From an uncultured Clostridia bacterium (GTDB lineage: Bacteria; Bacillota; Clostridia; Oscillospirales; Ruminococcaceae): a DNA stretch of 64,000 nt. The stretch spans positions 1 to 64,000 of the forward strand of contig CANQWD010000007.1 of assembly GCA_947627465.1 (NCBI GenBank), read 5' to 3'. Of this stretch, positions 8,821 to 17,046 are shown piece by piece. Position numbers and translations under genes: made by a program. Below the pieces are notes generated by a model, which was not told where the DNA came from, made no database searches, and saw only the letters and a program-made list of their open reading frames with translations. Position 1 is the stretch's first letter, and each line of letters opens with the position of its first letter.

Positions 8821-10578
8821 TCAGATATGTTCGTCTATCCAAGCGGCACGGGTATGCACAAAGTTCTTGATAAATTCCGTATTCGCGGAGTAAGTATTGA
8901 GATTGGCGCACTGCCAGGATTCGTAGCCGACCTTGTAGCCCATGGTATCCCAGACCTTGTAGTTTTCCGCCTGAGAGCGCTCAAGCAGCGCCGCGTTTTT
9001 GTCGACGCTTTCATCGCAGGTCTGCACAAGTCTGCCGCGAACCTCAAACCAACGTTCGCGTATTTTTCCGCGGAATTTCTCGTCGTTCATCAGATAATTG
9101 CACCAGTTTACGGTGATGTATGCGTCCTCGTTATCTTCGCCTATCGTGAACCAATCGTCGTAGCCGGGGTCCATGGAGAAGTTGCCGAACGCCAGATCGA
9201 AATCCCAGATAGGTCCCATTTTTATCTTGCCGCCCTTATCCTTGGTGAAGTAACAGCTTCTGCGGTAACAGCAATCAAGATTGCAGGTAAGCTCCTGCAT
9301 AATTATCCAATCGGCGAAGCTGTCGGTATCGATATACTGCTCGTAATCCTTGCCGTTTACTATCGCGTCATCGGCGGCGTTGAAGTAATCGATGATGAAT
9401 TTCCGCTGCTCGTCGGTCATTTCGCCGCCCTCGGGGTCTACAAACGTCAGGTTCACTGCCGAACCGGAGTTCACGGTGAAAAAATCCTTGCCGTTTACAA
9501 GGCTTTCGTCGTCCGCGCCGTAGGTCTCCAAAAGATAGCCCCTGTCAGGTTCCGTCGCGCTTTCGTAAAGGTTTATTTTCGCTTTCGCTATCTCGCGCTG
9601 TTCGCCCAGAGCGTAAACTCCTCGGTACTCGCCGTTTACGAACAAATCTACCGAATACTGCGTCGGCGTCCAGACAAAGGAATCAAGCTGCCGCCCCATA
9701 TCGTAAGCCGTGATGTTTCGTATCAGCGACTTGTCGGAATAATTCGCCAACAGGATATAATCCTTGTTTTTCGGAAAGCCGAGCAGCGACGCTTTTTCGC
9801 TCAATTTCAAACGGTACGGCTTTTTCTGCCACTGCCAAGTGGAGTGCCCTCTGCCGTGAATTCCGCCGCTCAAAAAATCGGTGCTTTCAAAGCCCTCCGC
9901 GCCCGAACTGTCGATATAGAACGCCATATCCGAGTAAACGTCGCGGTCTATGGTACTTACGTCCGAGCCGTCCGCTAGGTAAAGATTTACTATCGGTATA
10001 TCGCAGACCGTCCTGTTCACCTCGAACGCGTAACTGCGCGTCAAGCCGTTTTTGTCGGTAAGCTCCAGCGTCGCGCCGCCGATAAGATCAAGGCTGCCGT
10101 CCGCGTTTACCGCGCCGCCGAAGCTGTATTCGCCGTTTTCCGCTTCTATATTCACAAAGCAGTTTTGCAGAGTTTTGATATCCACGTAATTATCATAGCC
10201 GATATTCGCGGTGAGTTTGCCGTTTTCGTTATCCACCGTGAACGGACGCGCGGCGTTTATCAGCTTATTGTCCGCGGAGATCTCCGCGCTTTTGACGCTT
10301 GCGGCGAACAAGTCCGAGGGCGCGGAGCTTTCATTGGTTTTTTCCGAGGAGCTTTCACGCGCGCTTGATAAATTCTCCGTGCTTTGAGTGGCGATCGCGC
10401 TTTTAGAGCTTGTCGAACTTATTGAATTTCCAGAATTTTCCAAGTTTTCCGAACTTTGCGAAGCGCCTTGAGAATTCGCTTCGGACACGGAGATCTCGCC
10501 GGGCGCGTTCGCATTGGAGCAGCCGCATAGACTTATGCACAACAAGGAAAATATCAGACATTTTTTGAGACGTTTCAT
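8821..10578 (-). CDS. CotH-family protein kinase-like lipoprotein
   Basis: 585 aa from ATG 10578, which has GGGAG 7 nt upstream and opens a lipoprotein signal (FSLLCISLCGCSN; lipobox LCGC, Cys near residue 19). A Ser/Asn-rich linker to about 110 is followed by a beta-rich domain and then the CotH domain: GRGHSTWQWQKKPYRLKL (substrate/nucleotide region), GVYALGEQ, and the metal-binding GPIWDFDLAFGN near the C-terminal third. CotH proteins are atypical kinases; in spores they phosphorylate coat proteins. Lipoprotein targeting suggests an extracytoplasmic role instead, perhaps on carbohydrate-binding or secreted proteins as in ruminococcal paralogs. A hairpin repeat lies 31 nt upstream of the start and pckA lies further upstream on the same strand, so read-through from pckA is possible. 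Confidence 0.85.
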   Translation of the reverse strand: MKRLKKCLIFSLLCISLCGCSNANAPGEISVSEANSQGASQSSENLENSGNSISSTSSKSAIATQSTENLSSARESSSEKTNESSAPSDLFAASVKSAEISADNKLINAARPFTVDNENGKLTANIGYDNYVDIKTLQNCFVNIEAENGEYSFGGAVNADGSLDLIGGATLELTDKNGLTRSYAFEVNRTVCDIPIVNLYLADGSDVSTIDRDVYSDMAFYIDSSGAEGFESTDFLSGGIHGRGHSTWQWQKKPYRLKLSEKASLLGFPKNKDYILLANYSDKSLIRNITAYDMGRQLDSFVWTPTQYSVDLFVNGEYRGVYALGEQREIAKAKINLYESATEPDRGYLLETYGADDESLVNGKDFFTVNSGSAVNLTFVDPEGGEMTDEQRKFIIDYFNAADDAIVNGKDYEQYIDTDSFADWIIMQELTCNLDCCYRRSCYFTKDKGGKIKMGPIWDFDLAFGNFSMDPGYDDWFTIGEDNEDAYITVNWCNYLMNDEKFRGKIRERWFEVRGRLVQTCDESVDKNAALLERSQAENYKVWDTMGYKVGYESWQCANLNTYSANTEFIKNFVHTRAAWIDEHI

Positions 10579-10609
10579 AATCGTTCTCCCAAATTTTGTT
10601 TTACACCAC

Positions 10610-10637
10610 GTTTCCCCCGCCTTGAGGCGGGGGAAAC
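10610..10637. repeat. Intergenic CCCC/GGGG hairpin, copy 1
   Basis: A perfect 12-bp stem GTTTCCCCCGCC / GGCGGGGGAAAC with a 4-nt loop, between pckA and the CotH gene. In the leftward mRNA the pyrimidine arm comes first and no U-run follows, so it is not a typical terminator. It ends 31 nt before the CotH start. Confidence 0.8.
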
Positions 10638-10660
10638 TCATAGATTAAGATAAAATCAAA

Positions 10661-12265
10661 TTAAAGCTGAGGACCTGCGGAAACGAGCGCCTTACCTGCG
10701 GGGTTGTTCTCATACTTCTTGAAGTTCTTGTTGAAGCGTGCCGCGAGGTCTTTCGCCTTTTCTTCCCACTCGGAAGCGTTAGCGTAGGTGTCTCTCGGAT
10801 CGAGGATAGCGGGGTCTACTCCGGGGAGCGCAGTGGGCACTTCAAAGTTGAAGTACGGAATAGTCTTGGTGGGCGCGTTCTTGATGTCGCCGTTCAGAAT
10901 AGCGTCGATTATGCCGCGTGTATCCTTAATGGAGATACGCTTGCCCGTGCCGTTCCAGCCGGTATTTACAAGATATGCCTTAGCGCCGCTCTGCTGCATT
11001 CTCTTAACGAGTTCCTCTGCGTACTTCGTGGGGTGGAGTTCCAAGAACGCCTGACCGAAGCAAGCGGAGAATGTGGGAGTAGGCTCGGTGATGCCGCGCT
11101 CCGTGCCCGCAAGCTTAGCGGTAAAGCCCGAAAGGAAGTAGTACTGAGTCTGCTCGGGAGTGAGAATGGATACGGGAGGAAGTACTCCGAAAGCGTCAGC
11201 GGAAAGGAAGATAACGTTCTTAGCCGCGGGAGCGGAAGAAATGGGCTTTACGATATTCGTAATGTGATTGATCGGATAAGATACGCGGGTATTCTCGGTT
11301 ACGCTCTTGTCCTTGAAGTCGATCTTGCCGCTCTTGTCGAGCGTTACGTTCTCAAGAAGCGCGTCGCGCTTGATAGCGTTGTAGATATCGGGTTCGCTGT
11401 CCTTGTCGAGGTCGATTACCTTTGCGTAGCAGCCGCCCTCAAAGTTGAACACGCCATTGTCGTCCCAGCCGTGCTCGTCGTCGCCGATAAGCAGACGCTT
11501 CGGGTCGGTGGAAAGGGTGGTCTTGCCGGTACCGGAAAGACCGAAGAAGATAGCGGTGTTCTCGCCGTTCATATCGGTGTTCGCGGAGCAGTGCATGGAA
11601 GCAATGCCCTTAAGCGGGAGGTAGTAGTTCATCATCGAGAACATACCCTTCTTCATCTCGCCGCCGTACCATGTGTTGAGGATAACCTGCTCGCGGCTTG
11701 TGATGTTGAACATAACGGCAGTCTCGGAATTAAGACCGAGTTCCTTATAGTTCTCAACCTTAGCCTTTGAAGCCGTGTAAACAACGAAGTCGGGCTTGAA
11801 GTTCGCCTGCTCCTCCGCCGTGGGCTTGATAAACATATTTCTTACAAAGTGAGCCTGCCATGCCACTTCCATAATGAAACGGATAGCCATTCTGGTGTCG
11901 TGGTTAGCGCCGCAGAAAGCGTCTACTACGAACAGTCTCTTATTGGAAAGCTCCTTTTTCGCGATCTCCTTGCAAGCCTCCCACGCTTCTTTAGTTGCGG
12001 GGTGGTTGTCGTTCTTGTATTCGTCGGTAGTCCACCAAACGGTGTCCTTGGAGTTCTCGTCCATAACAATGAACTTATCCTTGGGCGAACGGCCGGTGTA
12101 GATACCCGTCATAACGTTTACCGCGCCAAGCTCGCTCTCCTGACCTTTTTCATAGCCCTCAAGCTCGGGTTTAAGCTCCTCCTTGTAAAGATCCTCGTAG
12201 GAGGGGTTGTAAACTATCTCGGTCGTGCCCGTGATACCGTACTGCGTCAAATCGATGTTAGCCAT
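10661..12265 (-). CDS. pckA: Phosphoenolpyruvate carboxykinase (ATP)
   Basis: 534 aa, the usual length. It interconverts oxaloacetate + ATP and PEP + CO2 + ADP in the cytoplasm; in fermenting gut anaerobes it often runs in the CO2-fixing, ATP-yielding direction. Visible motifs: the P-loop [14 protein letters not shown], the kinase-2 region [10 protein letters not shown], the substrate/metal residues around [10 protein letters not shown], and WNGTGKR near the C-terminus. The ATG at 12265 has AGAGG upstream. It is preceded by its own sigma-A promoter and appears to be first in its transcript. Confidence 0.97.
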   Translation of the reverse strand: MANIDLTQYGITGTTEIVYNPSYEDLYKEELKPELEGYEKGQESELGAVNVMTGIYTGRSPKDKFIVMDENSKDTVWWTTDEYKNDNHPATKEAWEACKEIAKKELSNKRLFVVDAFCGANHDTRMAIRFIMEVAWQAHFVRNMFIKPTAEEQANFKPDFVVYTASKAKVENYKELGLNSETAVMFNITSREQVILNTWYGGEMKKGMFSMMNYYLPLKGIASMHCSANTDMNGENTAIFFGLSGTGKTTLSTDPKRLLIGDDEHGWDDNGVFNFEGGCYAKVIDLDKDSEPDIYNAIKRDALLENVTLDKSGKIDFKDKSVTENTRVSYPINHITNIVKPISSAPAAKNVIFLSADAFGVLPPVSILTPEQTQYYFLSGFTAKLAGTERGITEPTPTFSACFGQAFLELHPTKYAEELVKRMQQSGAKAYLVNTGWNGTGKRISIKDTRGIIDAILNGDIKNAPTKTIPYFNFEVPTALPGVDPAILDPRDTYANASEWEEKAKDLAARFNKNFKKYENNPAGKALVSAGPQL

Positions 12266-12349
12266 TTTCAGTTACCTCTTTCTTCTAAATTTTTAATAAA
12301 TTGAGAGTCCCGCGTTTTCCGTCCGCAAAAAACTCTCTCCACGAATACC

Positions 12350-12378
12350 ATTATACAACATCTTTTGCAAGTTGTCAA
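12350..12378 (-). promoter_or_regulatory. Sigma-A promoter of pckA
   Basis: TTGACA (12378-12373), a 17-bp spacer and TATAAT (12355-12350) on the minus strand give a leader of about 80 nt. The rest of the 386-bp gap (12379-12651) is AT-rich and belongs to the upstream region of the spore-protein gene; I see no clear sporulation promoter or second gene in it. Confidence 0.85.
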
Positions 12379-12651
12379 GAAAATTTTTTCAAAATTTACG
12401 TTTTTTACGGATTTTTTACACTTTGACGGGAAATACAAATCAAACGGATATTTACGGGCAATCATAAAGCTATATAAATAGGTAGAAACAAGCAGATTTT
12501 TGAAATCGATCGAACAAAAAACGGATAAATCTGCAACAATTACCTTTAATAATTCACGCCGAGCCGAAAATAATAATAGCGCAAAGGGCAATTAAGCATT
12601 CGATTTTGAAAACCTTTGCTATTAAATTGAATTGAACAAGGAGAAATTGTT

Positions 12652-12828
12652 ATGTCTACTAAACAGGCTAAGGCTAATCTTAACAACATTAAAATGCAGG
12701 CTGCGAACGAAGTCGGCGTAAACCTCAACCAGGGCTACAACGGCGATCTTACCGCACGTCAGGCAGGTTCCATCGGCGGTCAGATGGTAAAGAAAATGAT
12801 CGAGTCTTACGAGCAGAACGCTAAGTGA
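12652..12828 (+). CDS. Alpha/beta-type small acid-soluble spore protein
   Basis: 58 aa, beginning MSTKQAKANL and ending ESYEQNAK. It carries the family hallmarks: an N-terminal ANEVGVNL segment (corresponding to the ELGVNL region around the GPR protease site), then GDLTARQAGSIGGQMVKKMI, matching the conserved DNA-binding helix region of SASPs. These proteins coat forespore DNA, protect it from UV and heat, and serve as an amino-acid store at germination. AAGGAG lies 9 nt upstream of the ATG. A sigma-G promoter is expected from family knowledge, but I could not assign one with confidence. A strong terminator follows, so it is monocistronic. Confidence 0.93.
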   Translation: MSTKQAKANLNNIKMQAANEVGVNLNQGYNGDLTARQAGSIGGQMVKKMIESYEQNAK

Positions 12829-12862
12829 GCTTTTAAGAGTTGATCGTTCAATAAGAACAGAG

Positions 12863-12894
12863 TTCCCTCGGGCAATAGTCCGAGGGAATTTTTT
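12863..12894 (+). terminator. Terminator of the spore-protein gene
   Basis: A 9-bp stem TTCCCTCGG / CCGAGGGAA (12863-12871 with 12880-12888) is followed by six T residues. Confidence 0.9.
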
Positions 12895-13029
12895 AGACAA
12901 AACCGTCAATTGTATAAAAACAAACGCCGACGTTAAGAATAATACTGATTTTCCGAAATTTTGCCGCCTGCCCCTCTTACGGCATGGCGCGGCAAAAAAA
13001 GAAAACAAGTAAAGGAGAAAAAATTTACT

Positions 13030-13686
13030 ATGGCACAATTCAAATGTAAAATATGCGGGGCGGTTTTTGACGCGCCCAACCGCGCCGAGGCGGTCTGCCC
13101 GGTTTGCGGAGTCAGCGGAGAGGACTTGGAGGAGCTGCAGGGCGAACATCAGAACAAGTACGCGGGCACCAAAACCGAACGCAATCTCGAGGCGGCGTTC
13201 GCGGGAGAGAGCCAGGTGCGGAACAAGTACACGTATTTCGCGGCAAAGGCAAAACAGGACGGCTTCGAGCAGATAGCGCAGATTTTCCAAACGACCGCGG
13301 ATAACGAAAAAGAACACGCGGAGATCTGGTTCAAGGAGCTTGGCGGCATCGGAACAACGGAGCAAAATCTGCTTTCGGCGGCGGAGGGCGAGAACTTCGA
13401 GTGGACGAATATGTACGAGGATTTTGCGAAAACCGCCGAACAGGAAAATTTCCCCGAGCTTGCCGCGAAATTCCGCTTGGTCGCCGAGATCGAAAAGCAC
13501 CACGAGGAGCGTTACAGAGCGCTAATAAAGAACATCGAAATGCAGGAGGTGTTCAAGAAAAGCGAGGTCAAGGTGTGGGAATGCCGCAACTGCGGACACA
13601 TCGTCGTCGGCACGAACGCACCCGAGCAATGTCCCGTCTGCGGCAAGCCGCAAAGCTACTTCCAGCTCTGCGCCGAGAATTATTGA
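13030..13686 (+). CDS. Rubrerythrin with rubredoxin domains at both ends
   Basis: 218 aa from ATG 13030, preceded by AAAGGAG. An N-terminal rubredoxin-like knuckle pair (CKICG and CPVCG, residues 6-26) is followed by the ferritin-like diiron domain (about 45-175, with [23 protein letters not shown] and [10 protein letters not shown] supplying the metal-ligand Glu/His residues) and a C-terminal rubredoxin domain (CRNCG and CPVCG). Classical rubrerythrin has only the C-terminal rubredoxin and reverse rubrerythrin only the N-terminal one; this protein has both. It is expected to reduce hydrogen peroxide in the cytoplasm using electrons from NAD(P)H oxidoreductases. The convergent neighbour is a thioredoxin reductase, but the two are not co-transcribed. 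Confidence 0.94.
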   Translation: MAQFKCKICGAVFDAPNRAEAVCPVCGVSGEDLEELQGEHQNKYAGTKTERNLEAAFAGESQVRNKYTYFAAKAKQDGFEQIAQIFQTTADNEKEHAEIWFKELGGIGTTEQNLLSAAEGENFEWTNMYEDFAKTAEQENFPELAAKFRLVAEIEKHHEERYRALIKNIEMQEVFKKSEVKVWECRNCGHIVVGTNAPEQCPVCGKPQSYFQLCAENY

Positions 13687-13693
13687 TAAAACA

Positions 13694-13719
13694 AATCCCG
13701 CCAAAAAGCGGGATTTTTT
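13694..13719. terminator. Bidirectional terminator between rubrerythrin and thioredoxin reductase
   Basis: An 8-bp stem AATCCCGC / GCGGGATT (13694-13701 with 13708-13715) is followed by a T-run on the plus strand. It can also serve the convergent leftward gene. Confidence 0.88.
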
Positions 13720-13749
13720 CCTGTTTGCGGTCGTTTTCCGCAAATTTTA

Positions 13750-14649
13750 TCATCTTAAATTCAGATACTCTTCAACAGAATTTACACAGCAAGCGCCGTC
13801 CGAGCAAGCCGTTATCACCTGCCGCAGAGCCTTTGTGCGAACGTCTCCCGCCGCGTAAAAGCCGGGAAGCGAGGTCTCGCCGTTCTCGTCCGCTTTGACG
13901 TATCCGCGCTCGTCAAGCTCGACCAAGCCTTTCAGAACGTCCGTGTTCGGCACGCTTCCTATCGCGGCGAAAACGCCGTTTACGTCAAGAGTTTTCGTTT
14001 CGTTGTTCTGCGATATTTCGATCGCGCTCACCCTTTTTTCACCGGTTATTTTAGTCGGTTTCGCGGACAAAACCAATTCGATATTCGCGCAGTTCTTTAC
14101 CTTTTCGACAAGCGACCTGTTCGCGCGGAACTCGTCGCGGCGGTGAATAAGATACACCTTTCGCGCGATTTTCGCGAGATACAGCGCGTCCGTAAGCGCC
14201 GTATCGCCGCCGCCTATCACCGCGGCGGTTTTCCCGTCATAAAACGCGCCGTCGCAAGTCGCGCAGTAGCTCACACCGAGCAGCTTGTCGCCCTCGATGT
14301 CAAGCCGCCGATAACTCGTCCCCGCCGCGTAAACGATCGTTTTGCTGTCGATCTCCGAGCCGTCCTTAAAGCGCGTTTTAAAACCGCTCTCCGTTCGAGT
14401 TATCTCGGCGGCTTCGGCGGTTATTATCTCCGTGCCGAGTTTTTCCGCGTGTTCTCTGAACTTCTCGCCCAAATCGTAACCCGAAATGCCGAAAAGCCCC
14501 GGGAAGTTGTCGACTTGCTCAGTAACCGCAATAGCGCCGCTGCCCATAAAATCCTTTTCCGCGACAATGTGGGAAAGCTTCGCCCTTGCCGCGTAGATCG
14601 CCGCGGTCAGCCCCGCGGGACCGCTTCCGATTATCAAAATATCTATCAT
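13750..14649 (-). CDS. trxB: Thioredoxin reductase (NADPH/ferredoxin type flavoprotein)
   Basis: 299 aa from ATG 14649 (GGAAAGGA upstream), the usual length. An N-terminal FAD-binding Rossmann motif IIGSGPAGLTAAIYAAR, the redox-active disulfide CATCDG in the pyridine-nucleotide domain, the second Rossmann motif VIGGGDTALTDALYLA followed by HRRDEFRA (NADPH-phosphate contact), and the C-terminal FAD motif GFYAAGDVRTK are all present. The NADP-contact residues HRRDEFRA favour NADPH use. It is downstream of, and co-transcribed with, the E1-like adenylyltransferase gene (32-bp gap). The pairing hints at a role in sulfur-carrier or thiol chemistry. Confidence 0.93.
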   Translation of the reverse strand: MIDILIIGSGPAGLTAAIYAARAKLSHIVAEKDFMGSGAIAVTEQVDNFPGLFGISGYDLGEKFREHAEKLGTEIITAEAAEITRTESGFKTRFKDGSEIDSKTIVYAAGTSYRRLDIEGDKLLGVSYCATCDGAFYDGKTAAVIGGGDTALTDALYLAKIARKVYLIHRRDEFRANRSLVEKVKNCANIELVLSAKPTKITGEKRVSAIEISQNNETKTLDVNGVFAAIGSVPNTDVLKGLVELDERGYVKADENGETSLPGFYAAGDVRTKALRQVITACSDGACCVNSVEEYLNLR

Positions 14650-14681
14650 TATACCGTCATTCCTTTCCGACTTGCCGCCGT

Positions 14682-15491
14682 TCACCGTTCGCCGCATTTC
14701 GTGATGGTCGGGTGATCTCCGCATACCGCGCAGCCGTGCGTATCGGTCGGCAGCTTCACCTTGCGGAACTCCGTTTTCAGCGCGTCGTATGTAAGCAAAT
14801 ATCCCGTCAAAAGCTCGCCGCAGCCGATTATGTACTTCACCGCTTCCATAGCCTGAAGCGAACCGATAACGCCCGCCACAGCGCCGATAATGCCCGCCCG
14901 TTCGCGGACGGGCAGCGCTTCTTCGGGCGGCGGGGCTTTGAACACGCAGCGGTAACACGGACCTTGCTTCGGAACGTAAGTCATAAGCTGCCCTTTTAAG
15001 CCCAGTAGCCCCGCGTGACAAAACGGCTTCTTCGCTATAACGCACGCGTCGTTTATCAGAAATTTCGCGGAAAAGTTGTCGGTGCAGTCGAGAATGAAGT
15101 CGTAACCCTCGATAAGCTCCATAATGTTTTCGCTCGTTACGAACGTGTGATACGCGTTCACCGTAACGTCGGGGTTTATCGCGTTCATCGTTTCCTTGGC
15201 GCTCTGCGCCTTGGGCTTGCCGAGGTCGTTTACGGTGTGGAGTATCTGTCTTTGCAGATTGGACAAGTCCACCTCGTCCGCGTCGGCTATGCCGATAGTC
15301 CCCACCCCCGCCGCCGCAAGGTAAAGCGCCGCCGGAGAGCCTAAGCCACCCGCGCCGATAATAAGCGTCTTGGCGTTCAAGAGCTTTTTCTGCCCCTCGG
15401 CTCCGACCTCTTTAAGCGCGATGTGTCTTGAATATCTTTCCCGCTGTTCATCGGTAAAAGACGTTTCGTATCTGCCGTCCGCAATTGCCAT
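14682..15491 (-). CDS. MoeB/ThiF-family E1-like adenylyltransferase
   Basis: 269 aa from ATG 15491, chosen for GGGAG 7 nt upstream; earlier in-frame starts lack one. It has the nucleotide-binding GAGGLGSPAALYLAAAG, the DADEVDLSNLQRQ segment, the catalytic-region DCTDNFSAKFLIND, and two zinc knuckles (CYRC and CAVC). Members adenylate the C-terminal Gly of ThiS/MoaD-like sulfur carriers for thiamine, molybdopterin or other sulfur-containing cofactors. No ThiS/MoaD gene is in the window, so the partner cannot be named. It leads an operon with trxB under a strong promoter and a long structured leader. Confidence 0.9.
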   Translation of the reverse strand: MAIADGRYETSFTDEQRERYSRHIALKEVGAEGQKKLLNAKTLIIGAGGLGSPAALYLAAAGVGTIGIADADEVDLSNLQRQILHTVNDLGKPKAQSAKETMNAINPDVTVNAYHTFVTSENIMELIEGYDFILDCTDNFSAKFLINDACVIAKKPFCHAGLLGLKGQLMTYVPKQGPCYRCVFKAPPPEEALPVRERAGIIGAVAGVIGSLQAMEAVKYIIGCGELLTGYLLTYDALKTEFRKVKLPTDTHGCAVCGDHPTITKCGER

Positions 15492-15525
15492 AGCCGATCT
15501 CCCGAATTGTTGTTTATCAGAACTT

Positions 15526-15674
15526 GTGTTCATAGAATTTGTGCGCGAATTTTCGAGCATAATTTTTCCGAGAACAAGGAAAATTTTCGCAGACGGGCTT
15601 TCGCCCGTCAAGAAATTTTGACGCAGTTATCGGGAAAATTTGCCGAAAAGACGCGTGCAATATTCTATGAATAC
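15526..15674. repeat. Large imperfect fold-back in the leader of the E1-like gene
   Basis: Thirteen-base arms with one mismatch (GTGTTCATAGAAT at 15526-15538, ATTCTATGAATAC at 15662-15674) enclose arms that continue to pair imperfectly down to the central hairpin GACGGGC / GCCCGTC (15592-15609). Several deviations are G-U pairs when read on the plus strand and A-C mismatches on the minus strand. It may be a MITE-like insertion or a structured leader. No second copy was seen here. Confidence 0.65.
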
Positions 15675-15737
15675 ACGCTCTTAAAGTTGCTCCGTTAGTA
15701 TTTGTTTGTTTTAATGAGGTTATTCGCGTTTTCTTTT

Positions 15738-15766
15738 ATTATACACCATATTGCCTATCTCGTCAA
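15738..15766 (-). promoter_or_regulatory. Sigma-A promoter of the E1-like/trxB operon
   Basis: TTGACG (15766-15761), a 17-bp spacer and TATAAT (15743-15738) on the minus strand. The resulting leader is about 240 nt and contains the fold-back at 15526-15674. Confidence 0.82.
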
Positions 15767-15904
15767 TAGGCTTTGCGGTTTTTGACGTTCCGCACAAAAA
15801 CTTCGGCGAATTTCCAAACAATTATAGGGAATATTACCACCGGCGCTCTTAGCCGCGCAAAACCCGCCGATATAAAATTTTATCCGAATTTCATAATATA
15901 TAGG

Positions 15905-15933
15905 TTGAATTATTTTGCGGAATGTGCTATAAT
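15905..15933 (+). promoter_or_regulatory. Sigma-A promoter of the RING-finger operon
   Basis: TTGAAT (15905-15910), a 17-bp spacer and TATAAT (15928-15933). The leader of about 187 nt holds a 9-bp perfect hairpin CGTTCGGCA / TGCCGAACG (15968-16002) and a family B element. Confidence 0.75.
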
Positions 15934-16010
15934 TAAAATGTATATATGCGTTTAACGATATAACGCGCGTTCGGCACGACAAAACGGACATTATGCCGAA
16001 CGGTATACGC

Positions 16011-16111
16011 TATAGCGATCCACGAAAATAACGCTACAGTTTTAATTGACGTTATAAAGCGATGTGAGAGCATAAAGAACCATTGTTGCTTTAATTGTGT
16101 GGATCGCTATA
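16011..16111. repeat. MITE-like element, family B, copy 1
   Basis: 101 bp with terminal inverted repeats TATAGCGATCCAC / GTGGATCGCTATA and the shared inner pieces GAAAATAACGCT and GTTGCTTTAATTGTG. A shorter copy lies at 27711-27791. It ends 15 bp before the RING-protein start, so it is part of that gene's leader. Confidence 0.85.
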
Positions 16112-16126
16112 AGAAAGGACGCAGCA

Positions 16127-17038
16127 ATGACAAGATTTGAAAATAAGCTTTGCCCGATCTGCCGAACGCGGTTTAACGAAAAGGCGGACATAGTGGTCTG
16201 CCCGATCTGCGGAACGCCGCACCACAGGGCTTGTTACAGCATAAAAAACAAATGCGCTTTGGAGGAACTTCACGAAAAGGGCTGGAATTGGAACGGCAGA
16301 CTTCCCGACGAGGAACCCGAAAAAACCGCGCCCCAATCGGACGCCGCTGCCGCCGCCAATATCGAACCGCAGTCGGAGGATCCCCACCACGCGGAATATC
16401 CGAGCGGCACGCCCTATGAACAAGAACAGCGCATGTTTGAGGAACTTGGCGAGGAAAACCCGTTCAAGGAAATCTTCGGCACGCTTCGCGACAGGGAGAT
16501 AGGCGAGGACGGCGTAAGCATGCACGAACTTGTCGCGTACTCCGCGACAAGCGCGTACCATTACGGAAAATCGTTCAACATTTTCAGAAACAAGACCGAC
16601 GGCAAAAAGCACAGAGCCTCGTTCAACTTTTGCAGCGGGATTTTCGCGCCGATATTCCAATTCTACCGCAGAATGAACGTGTTCGGCATACTTGTTTTGC
16701 TGATACAGCTCGTGCCGCAGCTGATATCCGCCGGGGCTTCCGAACAGTTTATAAAAGCGAACGGCGTGGCGCTCAATCTGGCGTTCAATCTGATACAAAT
16801 AGGGCTTACGGTGGTGCTGTGCGTTTTTGGCGACTATATTTATTACAGGCACTGTGTAAAGCGAATCACCAAGTTCAGAAAATGCTATGAGGGCGACACC
16901 AAATCCGACGACTACTATATGGCTCTTTATGAAAACGGCAAGCCGACTTTTGCGGGAGCGGCTTTGGGAATGCTAGCGACGGTGTTCGCCGAAGCGTGCG
17001 TTTTCGCCCTGAAAATGTTCAACGGCGGCATAATGTGA
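16127..17038 (+). CDS. Prokaryotic RING-finger membrane protein (DUF2628-like)
   Basis: 303 aa from ATG 16127 (AAAGGA upstream). The N-terminus is a treble-clef/RING-like zinc domain: CPICRTRF, CPICG, then HHRACY and a further Cys (residues 7 to about 45), as in the Prok-RING family. An acidic Pro/Glu-rich linker follows (to about 150), then a domain with three or four hydrophobic helices (about 170-295) resembling DUF2628 membrane modules. The RING-like domain probably binds protein; ubiquitin-ligase activity should not be assumed. Its stop codon is followed at once by the ribosome binding site of the next gene, so the two are translated together. Confidence 0.78.
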   Translation: MTRFENKLCPICRTRFNEKADIVVCPICGTPHHRACYSIKNKCALEELHEKGWNWNGRLPDEEPEKTAPQSDAAAAANIEPQSEDPHHAEYPSGTPYEQEQRMFEELGEENPFKEIFGTLRDREIGEDGVSMHELVAYSATSAYHYGKSFNIFRNKTDGKKHRASFNFCSGIFAPIFQFYRRMNVFGILVLLIQLVPQLISAGASEQFIKANGVALNLAFNLIQIGLTVVLCVFGDYIYYRHCVKRITKFRKCYEGDTKSDDYYMALYENGKPTFAGAALGMLATVFAEACVFALKMFNGGIM

Positions 17039-17046
17039 GGATCGCC

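Noticed and set aside
14650-15045. N-terminal extension of thioredoxin reductase
   Set aside because: The extra frame lies inside the E1-like gene and lacks homology; ATG 14649 has a ribosome binding site and starts the conserved FAD motif.
15492-15731. TPP riboswitch upstream of the ThiF-like gene
   Set aside because: I did not find the conserved thi-box CUGAGA and ACCUGAUCUGG segments in the leader.
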